Source: Halictus rubicundus (taxonomy: Eukaryota; Arthropoda; Insecta; Hymenoptera; Halictidae). From it: a stretch of DNA of 64,000 bases. The number at the start of each line of letters is the position of its first letter. Position 1 is the first letter of the stretch. The stretch spans positions 154,919-218,918 of the forward strand of contig NW_027488909.1 of the NCBI RefSeq assembly GCF_050948215.1. Direction: 5' to 3'. Positions 9,500-22,182 of this stretch are shown one piece after another. The notes beneath the pieces were generated by a model. The model ran no database searches. It saw only the letters and a list, made by a program, of their open reading frames with translations, and was not told the DNA's origin. The position numbers and the translations under genes were made by a program.

Positions 9500-10507
9500 T
9501 CAGAGGTGTCGCAACGGGGGTACGCCCCCGGGGCGTACCCTGCGGCGCCTCCCCCCCCTTCGGCCGGGATCGTGATTACGCTCCCGATCCCGTTCCGCAG
9601 CCTCCTTCCGCAGCATAACCCGCTCGCAGAAGGAAGCGAACCCCCTCCACGCCTCCTCGCCACCGGCTGCCGCAGCGACGACAGCCGGGAGCGAGAGGTC
9701 GTGGCCCACCGCGCGCCGCAGGGCACGGCGCTCTCCCCCCCATGCCGGACACTCCTCCAGAGTGTGTTGCGCCGTGTCCCGCGGCTCGCCGCAGTGGTGA
9801 CACGCCTCCTCGGTCTCCCTCCCGATGCGACACAGGTAGTCGCCGAAGCACCCGTGCCCGCTCATCACCTGCGTCACACGGTAGGAGACCCTATGCCCCA
9901 TCCATCCCCTGTTCCATTGATCGAACACCGGGAGGATGGCCCGAACGGCCCGCCTCTCGCCCTCCCTCGTCCCGGGAAGGCTATCGCGCCACTCCCGGGC
10001 TGCGTGCCGCCGAGCATGTCGCCTGAGCTCATCCACCATGAGCCGCGCCTGATCCGGGGCCACCCCCCGGAGCCGGAGTTCCCTGGAGTGCGTATGCACA
10101 TCCGCCAACACGCGGGCCTCCAGCTCGAGGGGGATCAGCCCCGACATCACCATCGCCGTCGCGTATGAAATGGTGCGGTACCCCCGCACGATGCCTATGG
10201 CCAGCCTGCGCTCGATGCGACGCAGCAGCGACCGTGTGCCGCCACTGCGCCCCCTAGCCAAGACATCGCGCGCCCATACAGGGGCTCCGTACAGGACCAA
10301 AACTCGCACCACCACCGCGAACAGACGACGCACCCGTGCACAGGGTCCCCCGAGATTCGGGAGAAGGCGCCCGAGCGCAGCGGTCGCCCTCTCCGCCCGG
10401 GGCGCCAGCGACTCAAGGTGGCGGTCAAAACGCCACCGGCCGTCAAGCTCGAGTCCCAGGTACCGCATCTGGGACCCGACCCTGACCATCCCCTCCCCCA
10501 CGCAGAT

Positions 10508-10510
10508 CTA
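10508..10510 (-). other. In-frame TAG in LINE ORF2
   Basis: Between RT and the C-terminal domain the coding strand reads CAG GGC TAG ATC, and the same frame stays open on both sides. This is a nonsense mutation or a sequence error. Confidence 0.8.
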
Positions 10511-10991
10511 GCCCTGGGGAGGCGCCGCCAACCGGGCCGAGCGGAGAAACCACATGGCCCTGGTTTTCTCGACGGACACCTCTAGGCCCAGCGACCGGAT
10601 CGCGCGCACCGCGCGCCACGCGCGCCACGCGCCGCGCTCCGCCAGGCAGATGGCCTCCTTCGCATACCTCCCGGTGGCCAATACCAGCGTGTCGTCGGCG
10701 TAACACGTCAGGCTGACCCCGGGAGGCATCTCCTCCCGCAGGACGCGATCGTACGCAAGATTCCACAGCAACGGGCCCAACACCGAGCCCTGCGGAACCC
10801 CGCGCACGACGCCCCTGCGCACCATCCCGTACCGGCCGGGATACTCTATACCCCTGTCGGAGAGATAGCTCCCGATCACCCTTCTGAGATACAGAGGCAC
10901 CCGGTGGAAGACCAGGGCCTCCATTATCCGATCCCAGGGGACGGTGTTGAACGCGTTAGCGATATCCAAGGATATCGCCAACGCAACACCG

Positions 10992-11003
10992 CCCCCCCCC
11001 CCC
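10992..11003 (-). other. Homopolymer frameshift in LINE ORF2
   Basis: A run of 12 C on the + strand is where the RT frame changes. Upstream the frame reads CTRGGG then nonsense; downstream the other frame gives GGGGVALAISLDIANAF, the expected R1-clade RT sequence. One inserted or lost G explains it. Homopolymer error in the assembly is possible. Confidence 0.8.
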
Positions 11004-12692
11004 TCGTACAGGCCTCCGAGAGAGCCCTCACCCGCCGAATAGCGTCGACGGTGGAGAGACCCTCCCGGAAGCCGAATTGAACCCCGCTCAGATCGGGGAC
11101 CCCTCCCGCCGACAGGTGCCGGACGAGGCGTCCAACGAGTACGCGCTCGAACAACTTCCCCGCCTCGTCCAGCAGACAAATTGGCCGGTACCCTGAGGGC
11201 GAGTCCCGGGACTTGCCCCCCTTCGGAAGGAGGACCAACCTGCCCGACTTCCACTCCGTGGGGAACACCCCCTCCCTCAGACAGCCGTTATACAGCTGCC
11301 GGAGTTCGGCGGCGAGTCCCCCCTCCAGGGCCAAGACCAACGCGCGGCCCGGCACCCCGTCCGGGCCCGGGGCCTTGCGGCCCACCCGCCGCGCCCTGGC
11401 CATCGCCTCACCCAGCTCGCCGGCCGACACCTCCCACTCTGCGGAACAGGAGAGAGGCTCCTGTTCCCAATGGGAGCGGCGCAGTTGTCCCCCCTCTCGC
11501 GGGAAGAGGGACGCCACCACTCCCTCGAGCAGGTGGGGGTCCATCGACTCCGTCACCGGAGGCGCCCACGCGCGCAGCTTGTTCATGACAAGCTTGTACG
11601 GGCGCCCCCATGGATCGGAGTCCACTATGCCGACGAGCTCCGACCACGCGTCGGCCCTGGCCCGCGCGATAGCCCTGCGGAGAACCCCGAGCGCGGCTCG
11701 GTACTCCCCGCCGAGCCTCGCCGTCGCCTCCTCGTCGTCGCGCCTCCTACGCGCTCGGCCGTACCGACGCCGCGCGGCATTGCAGGCACGCCGGAGCTCC
11801 GCAATGCCGGCGGACCACCAGTACGCCGCCCTCCTGGGGGCGAACCGGCTGCGGGGCATGGCGGTGTCGCACACCGCCGTCATTACCTCCCGCAGCCGCC
11901 TCGCCCCTTGCGCAGGCGCCAGCTCGGACAGGGCCGGCCCCGTCCATGTCGCCGCGGCTACCGCGGCCCCGAACGCGTCCGCGTCCAGCCGCTTCAAGGC
12001 CCATCGCGGCCGTCGGTCCCCCCGGCCCGGCCGGGAATCCCGCGCGTGGAGGGTGGGCCACACGTCCATGACGATGGGCGTATGGTCTGACGCAATTTCT
12101 ATCTCCTCGGCCACCCTCCATCCCGACACCCGGCGCACGGCCGAGGGAGTCCCCCATGTCAGGTCGACAATCGAGACCCCCTGCGGACGCACGCACGTCG
12201 GCGTGGATCCCCGGTTAATCAACCGGAGATCCAGGCCGGCCGCCCAGGTTAACACCTCGCTACCCCTAGTGGTCGTCCTGGGACTCCCCCACGATACCGC
12301 GTGGGCATTGAAGTCTCCCAAAACGAGAACCGGGCGGGCGCTGCACCGCGCGATGCAGCTGTTCAGCCCACCCAGGAACCCCCGAAATTGATCTAGGCCA
12401 CAGCTCGGCGAGATGTAGATCCCGACAACCGCGATGTCCCCCCATTGCACCGCCACGAATCCCTCGCCCCGCTCCAGAAGGGAGACCGACGGGGACCCGG
12501 GGCGGCTTCCCGCCACTATTACTACGGAGCCGATCTCGTCCCCCACCCAGAAGGGGTGTTCGGGGATTGCGTACGGCTCCGCCGCAACTGCCAGCCCAGC
12601 CCCCCACTCGCGCACGGCTTGGACAAACAGGTCCTGTGCCGCGCGCGAGTGGTTGAGGTTCGCCTGCAGAACCGGAGTAGGATTAAAAGTAC

Positions 12693-14250
12693 CTACTCTA
12701 ACATGGGCTCTGCAGAGTCCCCTCCCTGGGAGGGCCGGGCCCCCGGCGCCGTCTGCGGCCGCTGCGCGGATGCAGACCCAGACGCGCCCTTCTCTTTCGT
12801 CGCCGCGCGGCCCCTCTTGGGAGCCGGGGCACACGCTTTGGCCCCGAATCTATGGCCCGATGGTCTCCCCAGGTCCGCGCAGAGCGGACACCTGGGGGCG
12901 GCCTTGCAGACCGAAGCCCGGTGCTCCGCCGCCCCGCAGCGGTAGCACAACGCGCCTCTGTCGACCGCGCTCTTGCATGTCGCCCGCGTGTGCCCCGTCT
13001 CCAAGCAACGGAAGCATTGGAGGGGCCGCTCCCTCAGCGCCTCGACGCGGGCCGAGGACCAGCCGACCAGCAGCCGGCCTCCCGCCACCACTTTCTTGAC
13101 GGCCGCGAGGGGGCCCTGGGCCCAACAGAAGCCCAGCGCCTGCTCCGAGGCGGGTCTGCGGATCTCGCCGACCCGGAACTCCGCCGCGGAACACCCCCCC
13201 GCCGCCGCCAGCGCCACCGCTACGTCCCCGGGCGACACCGAGTCGTCCAGGCCCGCCACGCGCACCTCGCCGCGCTTGACCGCCTGGGAGACCTTACCCC
13301 CGGTCCCCCCAAGCGCCTCGGCGATCCTCCCGGAGAGGGCCCGTGCCTTCTCCTGGCACCCCGTGCCCCTGACCTCCAGGAGGATCCCGCCGGTTTTCGA
13401 CCGCCATGGGAAGCACCCCCGACTCGATCCCGATAGCCTTGAGGTCCACCCTCTCTTTTGCCCTGGCCATCACCTCCGAATAAGTGAGCTTGCAGCTCTC
13501 GGGGATGGTGATGGCCACTGCTCCGGTTCTGGGGGTGCGTCCCAGGCCACCGTCCCTCCCGGCGGCGGGCTTCGCCGCGCTCGCGCCGCCCTGCACTCGT
13601 GCGCCGCCCGCCGCCCTCGGCTCCCTCGCAGCCTGCAGCCGTGAAGCGACCGGTGGCGGAATGACAACGGGGGGCACCACCCTCACGTTGGACACGACCA
13701 CCGGTCCAGTCCCCTTGGTGACAGACGTCGCCGGCAGAGAAGCCACCGGCGTCGCCTCGCGCGCCGATTTACCCTCCGCCCGGAGGGCCGGGGCCAACCC
13801 GGCCAGAATCGTCCGGAACCGCTCCTCCATCCGGGCCTCTAGCTCCCGGTTCCTGGCCGTTATCAGCGCGCCGACCCGGAGAAGCAGGGCTTCGGAGTCC
13901 AAAACTCCCACTCCCTCCCCCGACGACCCCATCGCCTCCGTCCCCCGCGTACGGACCCCCGCTGTCCCTATTGGCGCATGTCCCGCCCGGCGACCGCTGT
14001 CGGTGTTCGCCCGCCGCCCGGCCTCCATTGACCGGAGCCTCGACCGGAGGTCACCCGCCTCCTTCGCGAGGGCCGCGTTCTGCTCGCGGAGGCGGGCCAC
14101 CTCCTGGCTCCCCTGCCACGCCATCCCGGTAAAGCACCGCTGCATCAAGGTGGTGCAGTGGGCCCTGGCGACTGCAGAACAATCCCGCAAGTCTTTAGCC
14201 AGGTCCCCCTTGAGGCCCTTTGAGAAGGTGGAGTCTCGGTGGAGACGGTG
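12693..14250 (-). pseudogene. LINE ORF1: Gag-like RNA-binding protein, truncated and frameshifted
   Basis: ORF1 proteins of this clade bind the element RNA and guide the particle to the target. The frame enters from the satellite junction with no start codon. It shows a heptad-like coiled-coil segment (VARLREQNAALAKEAGDLRS), a basic and Ala/Gly-rich middle, and then the conserved KLTYSEVMARAKERVDL region. Near 13400 the frame changes: in one frame TGGILLEV-like sequence follows, leading to VAGLDDSVSPGDVAVALAAAGGCSA and three zinc knuckles, CFRCLETGHTRATC, CYRCGAAEHRASVC and a CPLC..H..C motif. This order is typical of R1/TRAS/SART ORF1. The frame ends at TAG 12695-12693, overlapping the start of the ORF2 frame. 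Confidence 0.88.
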
Positions 14251-17200
14251 GACTATCCTATCCTCTATCCTATCCCATCCTCTATCCTATCCTATCCTCT
14301 ATCCTCTATCCTATCCTATCCTCTATCCTATCCTATCCTCTATCCTATCCTATCTTCTATCCTATCCTATACTCTATCCTATCCTATCCTCTATCCTATC
14401 CTATCCTCTATCCTATCCTATCCTCCATCCTATCCTATCTTCTATCCTATCCTATCCTCTATCCTATCAAAACCCCTACCCTATCCTCTGTCCTATCCTA
14501 TCCTCTATCCTATCCTATCCTCTATCCTCTATCCTATCCTATCCTCTATCCTATCTTATCCTCTATCCTATCCTATCCTCTATCCTATCCTATCTTCTAT
14601 CCTATCCTATCCTCTATCCTATCCTATCCCCTATCCTATCCTCTATCCTATTCTATCATCTATCCTCTATCCTATCCTATCTTCTATCCTATCCTATCCT
14701 CTATCCTATCAAATCCCCTATCCTATCCTCTATCCTATCCTATCATCTATCCTCTATCCTATCCAATCCTCTATCCTATCCTATCCTCTATCCTATCAAA
14801 TCCCCTATCCTATCCTCTGTCCTATCCTATCCTCTATCCTATCCTATCCTCTATCCTATCCTATCCTCTATCCTATCCTATCGTCTATCCTATCCTCTAT
14901 CCTATCCTATACTCTATCCTATCCTATCCTCCATCCTATCCTATCCTCAATCCTATCCTTTCCTGTATCCTATCCAATCCTGTATCCTATCCTGTCCTCT
15001 ACTCTATCCTACCCTCTATCCTGTCCTATCCTCTATCCTATCCTATCCTCTATCCTATCCTATGCTCTATCCTATCCTATCGTCTATCCTATCCTATGCT
15101 CTATCCTATCCTATCGTCTATCCTATCCTCTATCCTATCCTATCAAATCCCCTATCCTATCCTCTGTCCTATCCTATCCTCTGTCCTATCCTATCCTCTA
15201 TCCTTTCCTATCCCCTATCCTATCCTATCCTCTTTCCGATCCTACCCTCTATCCTATCCTATCCTCTATCCTATCCTATCCTCTATCCTATCCTCTATCC
15301 TATCCTATCCTCTATCCTATCAAATCCCCTACCCTATCCTCTGTCCTATCCTATCCTCTATCCTATCCTATCCTCTATCCTATCCTATCCTCTATCCTCT
15401 ATCCTATCCTATCCTCTATCCTATCCTATCCTCTATCCTATCGTAACCTCTATCCTATCCTATCCTCTATCCTATCCTATCGTCTATCCTATCCTCTATC
15501 CTATCCTATCCTCTATCCTATCCTATCTTCTATCCTATCCTATCCTCTATCCTATCAAATCCCCTACCCTATCCTCTGTCCTATCCTATCCTCTATCCTA
15601 TCCTATCCTCTATCCTATCCTATCCTCTATCCTATCCTATCCTCTATCCTATCCTATCCTCTATCCTCTATCCTACACTATCCTCTATCCTATCCTATCC
15701 TCAATCCTATCCTTTCCTGTATCCTATCCAATCCTGTATCCTATCCTGGCCTCTATACTATCCTATCCTCTATCCTATCCTATCCTCTATTCTATCTTAT
15801 CCTCTATCCTATCCTATGATCTATCCTATCCTATCGTCTATCCTATTCTCTATCCTATCCTATTCTTCTATCCTATCCTATCCTCTATCCTATCCTATCC
15901 TCTATCCTATCCTATCCTCTATCCTATCCTATCCTCTATCCTATCCTTTCCTGTATCCTATCCAATCCTGTATCCTATCCTGTCCTCTATCCTATCCTAT
16001 CCTCTATCCTATCCTATCCTCTATCCTATCCTATCCTATCCTCTATCCTATCCTATCCTCTATCCTATCCTATCCTATCCTCTATCCTATCCTATCCTCT
16101 ATCCTATCCTATCCTATCCTCTATCCTATCCTATCCTATCCTCTATCCTATCCTATCGTCTATCCTATCCTCTATCCTATCCTATCCTCTATCCTATCCT
16201 ATCTTCTATCCTATCCTATCCTCTATCCTATCAAATCCCCTACCCCATCCTCTGTCCTATCCTATCCTCTTTCCGATCCTACCCTCTATCCTATCCTATC
16301 CTCTATCCTATCCTATCCTCTATCCTATCCTCTATCCTATCCTATCCTCTATCCTATCAAATCCCCTACCCTATCCTCTGTCCTATCCTATCCTCTATCC
16401 TATCCTATCCTCTATCCTATCCTATCCTATCCTCTATCCTATCCTATCCTCTATCCTCTATCCTATCCTATCCTCTATCCTATCTTATCCTCTATCCTAT
16501 CCTATCCTCTATCCTATCCTATCTTCTATCCTATCCTTTCCTCTATCCTATCCTATCCCCTATCCTATCCTCTATCCTATCCTATCATCTATCCTCTATC
16601 CTATCCTATCTTCTATCCTATCCTATCCTCTATCCTATCAAATCCCCTATCCTATCCTCTATCCTATCCTATCCTCTATCCTATCCTATCCTCTATCCTA
16701 TCCTATCCTCTATCCTATCGTAACCTCTATCCTATCCTATCCTCTATCCTATCCTATCGTCTATCCTATCCTCTATCCTATCCTATCCTCTATCCTATCC
16801 TATCTTCTATCCTATCCTATCCTCTATCCTATCAAATCCCCTACCCCATCCTCTGTCCTATCCTATCCTCTTTCCGATCCTACCCTCTATCCTATCCTAT
16901 CCTCTATCCTATCCTATCCTCTATCCTATCCTCTATCCTATCCTATCCTCTATCCTATCAAATCCCCTACCCTATCCTCTGTCCTATCCTATCCTCTATC
17001 CTATCCTATCGTCTATCCTATCCTATCCTCTATCCTATCCTATCCTCTATCCTATCCTATCCTCTATCCTCCATCCTATCCTATCCTCAAACCTATCCTT
17101 TCCTGTATCCTATCCAATCCTGTATCCTATCCTATCCTCTATCCTATCCTATCTTCTATCCTATCCTATCCTCTATCCTATCCTATCCTCTATCCTATCC

Positions 17201-20200
17201 TGTCCTCTATCCTATCCTATCCTCCATCCTATCCTATCCTCTATCCTCTATCCTATCCTATCCTCTATCCTATCCTATCCTCTATCCTATCCTATCTTCT
17301 ATCCTATCCTATCCTCTATCCTATCCTATCCTCTATCCTATCCTATCCTCTATCCTATCCTATCCTCTATCCTATCCTATCTTCTATCCTATCCTATCCT
17401 CTATCCTATCCTATCCTCTATCCTCTATCCTATCCTATCCTCTATCCTATCCTATCCTCTATCCTATCGTAACCTCTATCCTATCCTATCCTCTATCCTA
17501 TCCTATCGTCTATCCTATCCTCTATCCTATCCTATCCTCTATCCTATCCTATCCTCTATCCTATCCTATCCTCTATCCTCTATCCTACACTATCCTCTAT
17601 CCTATCCTATCCTCAATCCTATCCTTTCCTGTATCCTATCCAATCCTGTATCCTATCCTGGCCTCTATACTATCCTATCCTCTATCCTATCCTATCCTCT
17701 ATTCTATCTTATCCTCTATCCTATCCTATGATCTATCCTATCCTATCGTCTATCCTATTCTCTATCCTATCCTATTCTTCTATCCTATCCTATCCTCTAT
17801 CCTATCCTATCCTCTATCCTATCCTATCCTCTATCCTATCCTATCCTCTATCCTATCCTTTCCTGTATCCTATCCAATCCTGTATCCTATCCTGTCCTCT
17901 GTCCTATCCTATCCTCTATCCTATCCTATCCTCTATCCTATCCTATCCTATCCTCTATCCTATCCTATCCTCTATCCTATCCTATCCTATCCTCTATCCT
18001 ATCCTATCCTCTATCCTATCCTATCCTATCCTCTATCCTATCCTATCCTATCCTCTATCCTATCCTATCCTCAATCCTATCCTATCCTCTATCCTATCCT
18101 CTATCCTATCCTATCCTCTATCCTATCCTATCCTCTATCCTATCAAATCCCCTATCTTATCCTCTATCCTATCCTGTCCTCTATCCTCTATCCTATCCTA
18201 TCCTCTATCCTATCCTATCCTCTATCCTATCCTATACTCTATCCTATCCTATCCTCTATCCTATCGTAACCTCTATCCTATCCTATCCTCTATCCTATCC
18301 TATCGTCTATCCTATCCTCTATCCTATCCTATCCTCTATCCTATCCTATCTTCTATCCTATCCTATCCTCTATCCTATCAAATCCCCTACCCCATCCTCT
18401 GTCCTATCCTGTCCTCTTTCCGATCCTACCCTCTATCCTATCCTATCCTCTATCCTATCCTATCCTCTATCCTATCCTCTATCCTATCCTATCCTCTATC
18501 CTATCAAATCCCCTACCCTATCCTCTGTCCTATCCTATCCTCTATCCTATCCTATCGTCTATCCTATCCTATCCTCTATCCTATCCTATCCTCTATCCTA
18601 TCCTATCCTCTATCCTCCATCCTATCCTATCCTCAAACCTATCCTTTCCTGTATCCTATCCAATCCTGTATCCTATCCTATCCTCTATCCTATCCTATCT
18701 TCTATCCTATCCTATCCTCAATCCTATCCTATCCTCTATCCTATCCTGTCCTCTATCCTATCCTATCCTCTATCCTATCCTATCCTCTATCCTCTATCCT
18801 ATCCTATCCTCTATCCTATCCTATCCTCTATCCTATCCTATCTTCTATCCTATCCTATCCTCTATCCTATCCTATCCTCTATCCTATCCTATCCTCTATC
18901 CTATCCTATCCTCTATCCTATCCTATCTTCTATCCTATCCTATCCTCTATCCTATCCTATCCTATCCTCTATCCTATCCTATCCTCTATCCTCTATCCTA
19001 TCCTATCCTCTATCCTATCTTATCCTCTATCCTATCCTATCCTCTATCCTATCCTATCCTCTATCCTATCCTATCCTCCATCCTATCCTATCCTCAATCC
19101 TATCCTTTCCTGTATCCTATCCAATCCTGTATCCTATTCTGTCCTCTATCCTATCCTATCCTCTATCCTATCCTATCCTCTATCCTATCCTATCTTCTAT
19201 CCTATCCTATCCTCTATCCTATCCTATCCTCTATCCTATCCTATCCTCTATCCTATCCTATCCTCTATCCTATCGTAACCTCTATCCTATCCTATCCTCT
19301 ATCCTATCCTATCGTCTATCCTATCCTCTATCCTATCCTATCCTCTATCCTATCCTATCCTCTATCCTATCCTATCTTCTATCCTATCCTATCCCCTATC
19401 CTATCATCTATCCTCTATCCTATCCTCTATCCTATCCTATCCTCTATCCTATCCTATCCTCTATCCTATCCTATACTCTATCCTATCCTATCCTCTATCC
19501 TATCGTAACCTCTATCCTATCCTATCCTCTATCCTATCCTATCGTCTATCCTATCCTCTATCCTATCCTATCCTCTATCCTATCCTATCTTCTATCCTAT
19601 CCTATCCTCTATCCTATCAAATCCCCTACCCCATCCTCTGTCCTATCCTATCCTCTTTCCGATCCTACCCTCTATCCTATCCTATCCTCTATCCTATCCT
19701 ATCCTCTATCCTATCCTCTATCCTATCCTATCCTCTATCCTATCAAATCCCCTACCCTATCCTCTGTCCTATCCTATCCTCTATCCTATCCTATCGTCTA
19801 TCCTATCCTATCCTCTATCCTATCCTATCCTCTATCCTATCCTATCCTCTATCCTCCATCCTATCCTATCCTCAAACCTATCCTTTCCTGTATCCTATCC
19901 AATCCTGTATCCTATCCTATCCTCTATCCTATCCTATCTTCTATCCTATCCTATCCTCAATCCTATCCTATCCTCTATCCTATCCTGTCCTCTATCCTAT
20001 CCTATCCTCTATCCTATCCTATCCTCTATCCTCTATCCTATCCTATCCTCTATCCTATCCTATCCTCTATCCTATCCTATCTTCTATCCTATCCTATCCT
20101 CTATCCTATCCTATCCTCTATCCTATCCTATCCTCTATCCTATCCTATCCTCTATCCTATCCTATCTTCTATCCTATCCTATCCTCTATCCTATCCTATC

Positions 20201-22182
20201 CTATCCTCTATCCTATCCTATCCTCTATCCTCTATCCTATCCTATCCTCTATCCTATCTTATCCTCTATCCTATCCTATCCTCTATCCTATCCTATCTTC
20301 TATCCTATCCTTTCCTCTATCCTATCCTATCCCCTATCCTATCCTCTATCCTATCCTATCATCTATCCTCTATCCTATCCTATCTTCTATCCTATCCTAT
20401 CCTCTATCCTATCAAATCCCCTATCCTATCCTCTATCCTATCCTATCCTCTATCCTATCCTATCCTCTATCCTATCCTATCCTCTATCCTATCGTAACCT
20501 CTATCCTATCCTATCCTCTATCCTATCCTATCGTCTATCCTATCCTCTATCCTATCCTATCCTCTATCCTATCCTATCTTCTATCCTATCCTATCCTCTA
20601 TCCTATCAAATCCCCTACCCCATCCTCTGTCCTATCCTATCCTCTTTCCGATCCTACCCTCTATCCTATCCTATCCTCTATCCTATCCTATCCTCTATCC
20701 TATCCTCTATCCTATCCTATCCTCTATCCTATCAAATCCCCTACCCTATCCTCTGTCCTATCCTATCCTCTATCCTATCCTATCGTCTATCCTATCCTAT
20801 CCTCTATCCTATCCTATCCTCTATCCTATCCTATCCTCTATCCTATCCTATCCTCTATCCTCCATCCTATCCTATCCTCAAACCTATCCTTTCCTGTATC
20901 CTATCCAATCCTGTATCCTATCCTATCCTCTATCCTATCCTATCTTCTATCCTATCCTATCCTCTATCCTATCCTATCCTCTATCCTATCCTGTCCTCTA
21001 TCCTATCCTATCCTCTATCCTATCCTATCCTCTATCCTCTATCCTATCCTATCCTCTATCCTATCCTATCCTCTATCCTATCCTATCTTCTATCCTATCC
21101 TATCCTCTATCCTATCCTATCCTCTATCCTATCCTATCCTCTATCCTATCCTATCCTCTATCCTATCCTATCCTCTATCCTATCCTATCCTCTATCCTAT
21201 CCTATCCTCTATCCTATCCTATCTTCTATCCTATCCTATCCTCTATCCTATCAAATCCCCTATCCTATCCTCTATCCTATCAAATCCCCTATCCTATCCT
21301 CTGTCCTATCCTATCCTCTATCCTATCGTAACCTCTATCCTATCCTATCTTCTATCCTATCCTATCGTCTATCCTATCCTCTATCCTATCCTATCCTCTA
21401 TCCTCCATCCTATCCTATCCTCAAACCTATCCTTTCCTGTATCCTATCCAATCCTGTATCCTATCCTATCCTCTATCCTATCCTATCTTCTATCCTATCC
21501 TATCCTCTATCCTATCCTATCCTATCTTCTATCCTATCCTATCCTCTATCCTATCCTATCCCCTATCCTATCCTCTATCCTATCCTATCATCTATCCTCT
21601 ATCCTATCCTATCTTCTATCCTATCCTATCCTCTATCCTATCAAATCCCCTATCCTATCCTCTATCCTATCCTATCATCTATCCTCTATCCTATCCAATC
21701 CTCTATCCTATCCTATCCTCTATCCTATCAAATCCCCTATCCTGTCCTCTGTCCTATCCTATCCTCTATCCTATCCTATCCTCTATCCTATCCTATCCTC
21801 TATCCTATCCTATCCTCTATCCTATCCTATCCTCTATCCTATCCTATCCTCTATCCTATCCTATCCTCTATCCTATCCTATCGTCTATCCTATCCTCTAT
21901 CCTATCCTATCCTCTATCCTATCCTATCTTCTATCCTATCCTATCCTCTATCCTATCAAATCCCCTACCCTATCCTCTGTCCTATCCTATCCTCTATCCT
22001 ATCCTATCCTCTATCCTATCCTATCCTCTATCCTCTATCCTATACTATCCTCTATCCTATCCTATCCTCAATCCTATCCTTTCCTGTATCCTATCCAATC
22101 CTGTATCCTATCCTGGCCTCTATACTATCCTATCCTCTATCCTATCCTATCCTCTATTCTATCTTATCCTCTATCCTATCCT

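Larger units (their letters stand above)
9500..12705 (-). pseudogene. LINE ORF2: endonuclease-reverse transcriptase, broken
   Basis: The N-terminal part (frame of 12705-10924) is an APE-type endonuclease: QANLNHSRAAQD, the catalytic Glu in AAEPY, LVLGDFNAHAVSWGS, DLTW and SDHTPI, in the order seen in R1-clade elements. It then enters the RT fingers (PKGGKSRDSPSGYRPICLL). A 12-base C run at 10992-11003 (G run on the coding strand) shifts the frame. RT continues in the next frame with SLDIANAFNTVPW (Asp codon near 10966), GVPQGSVLGPLLW and YADD at 10702-10691. A TAG at 10510-10508 interrupts it, then the same frame resumes to 9500 with a CHHC-type zinc finger (C-x2-C-x7-H-x4-C at 9802-9749). 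No ATG is visible at the start of this frame beside the ORF1 end, so ORF2 may be translated by reinitiation. This copy cannot encode a complete enzyme. Confidence 0.9.
9068..14252 (-). mobile_element. R1-clade non-LTR retrotransposon (LINE), 5'-truncated
   Basis: A 5.2-kb minus-strand LINE has, from 5' to 3', ORF1 (Gag-like with CCHC knuckles), ORF2 (apurinic-like endonuclease, RT, C-terminal zinc finger), a 3' UTR of about 408 bp and a 24-nt poly(A) tail (T run at 9068-9091). The ORF1 frame is still open at the junction with the satellite at about 14252 with no start codon, so the copy is 5'-truncated. ORF1 is frameshifted; ORF2 has a frameshift and a stop. Any target duplication is hidden by the repeat. 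It is GC-rich, in contrast to the satellite and the copia element. The R1 clade includes elements specific for rDNA (R1) and for telomeric repeats (TRAS, SART). Confidence 0.92.

Noticed and set aside
9092..9726. Open frames on both strands across the LINE 3' UTR
   Set aside because: High GC content keeps frames open; no conserved motif, and the ORF2 stop at 9500 fits the family layout.
13484..16723. 1079-codon plus-strand open frame
   Set aside because: Its first part is the antisense of LINE ORF1 (GC-rich, so open by chance) and the rest is satellite; no independent protein features.
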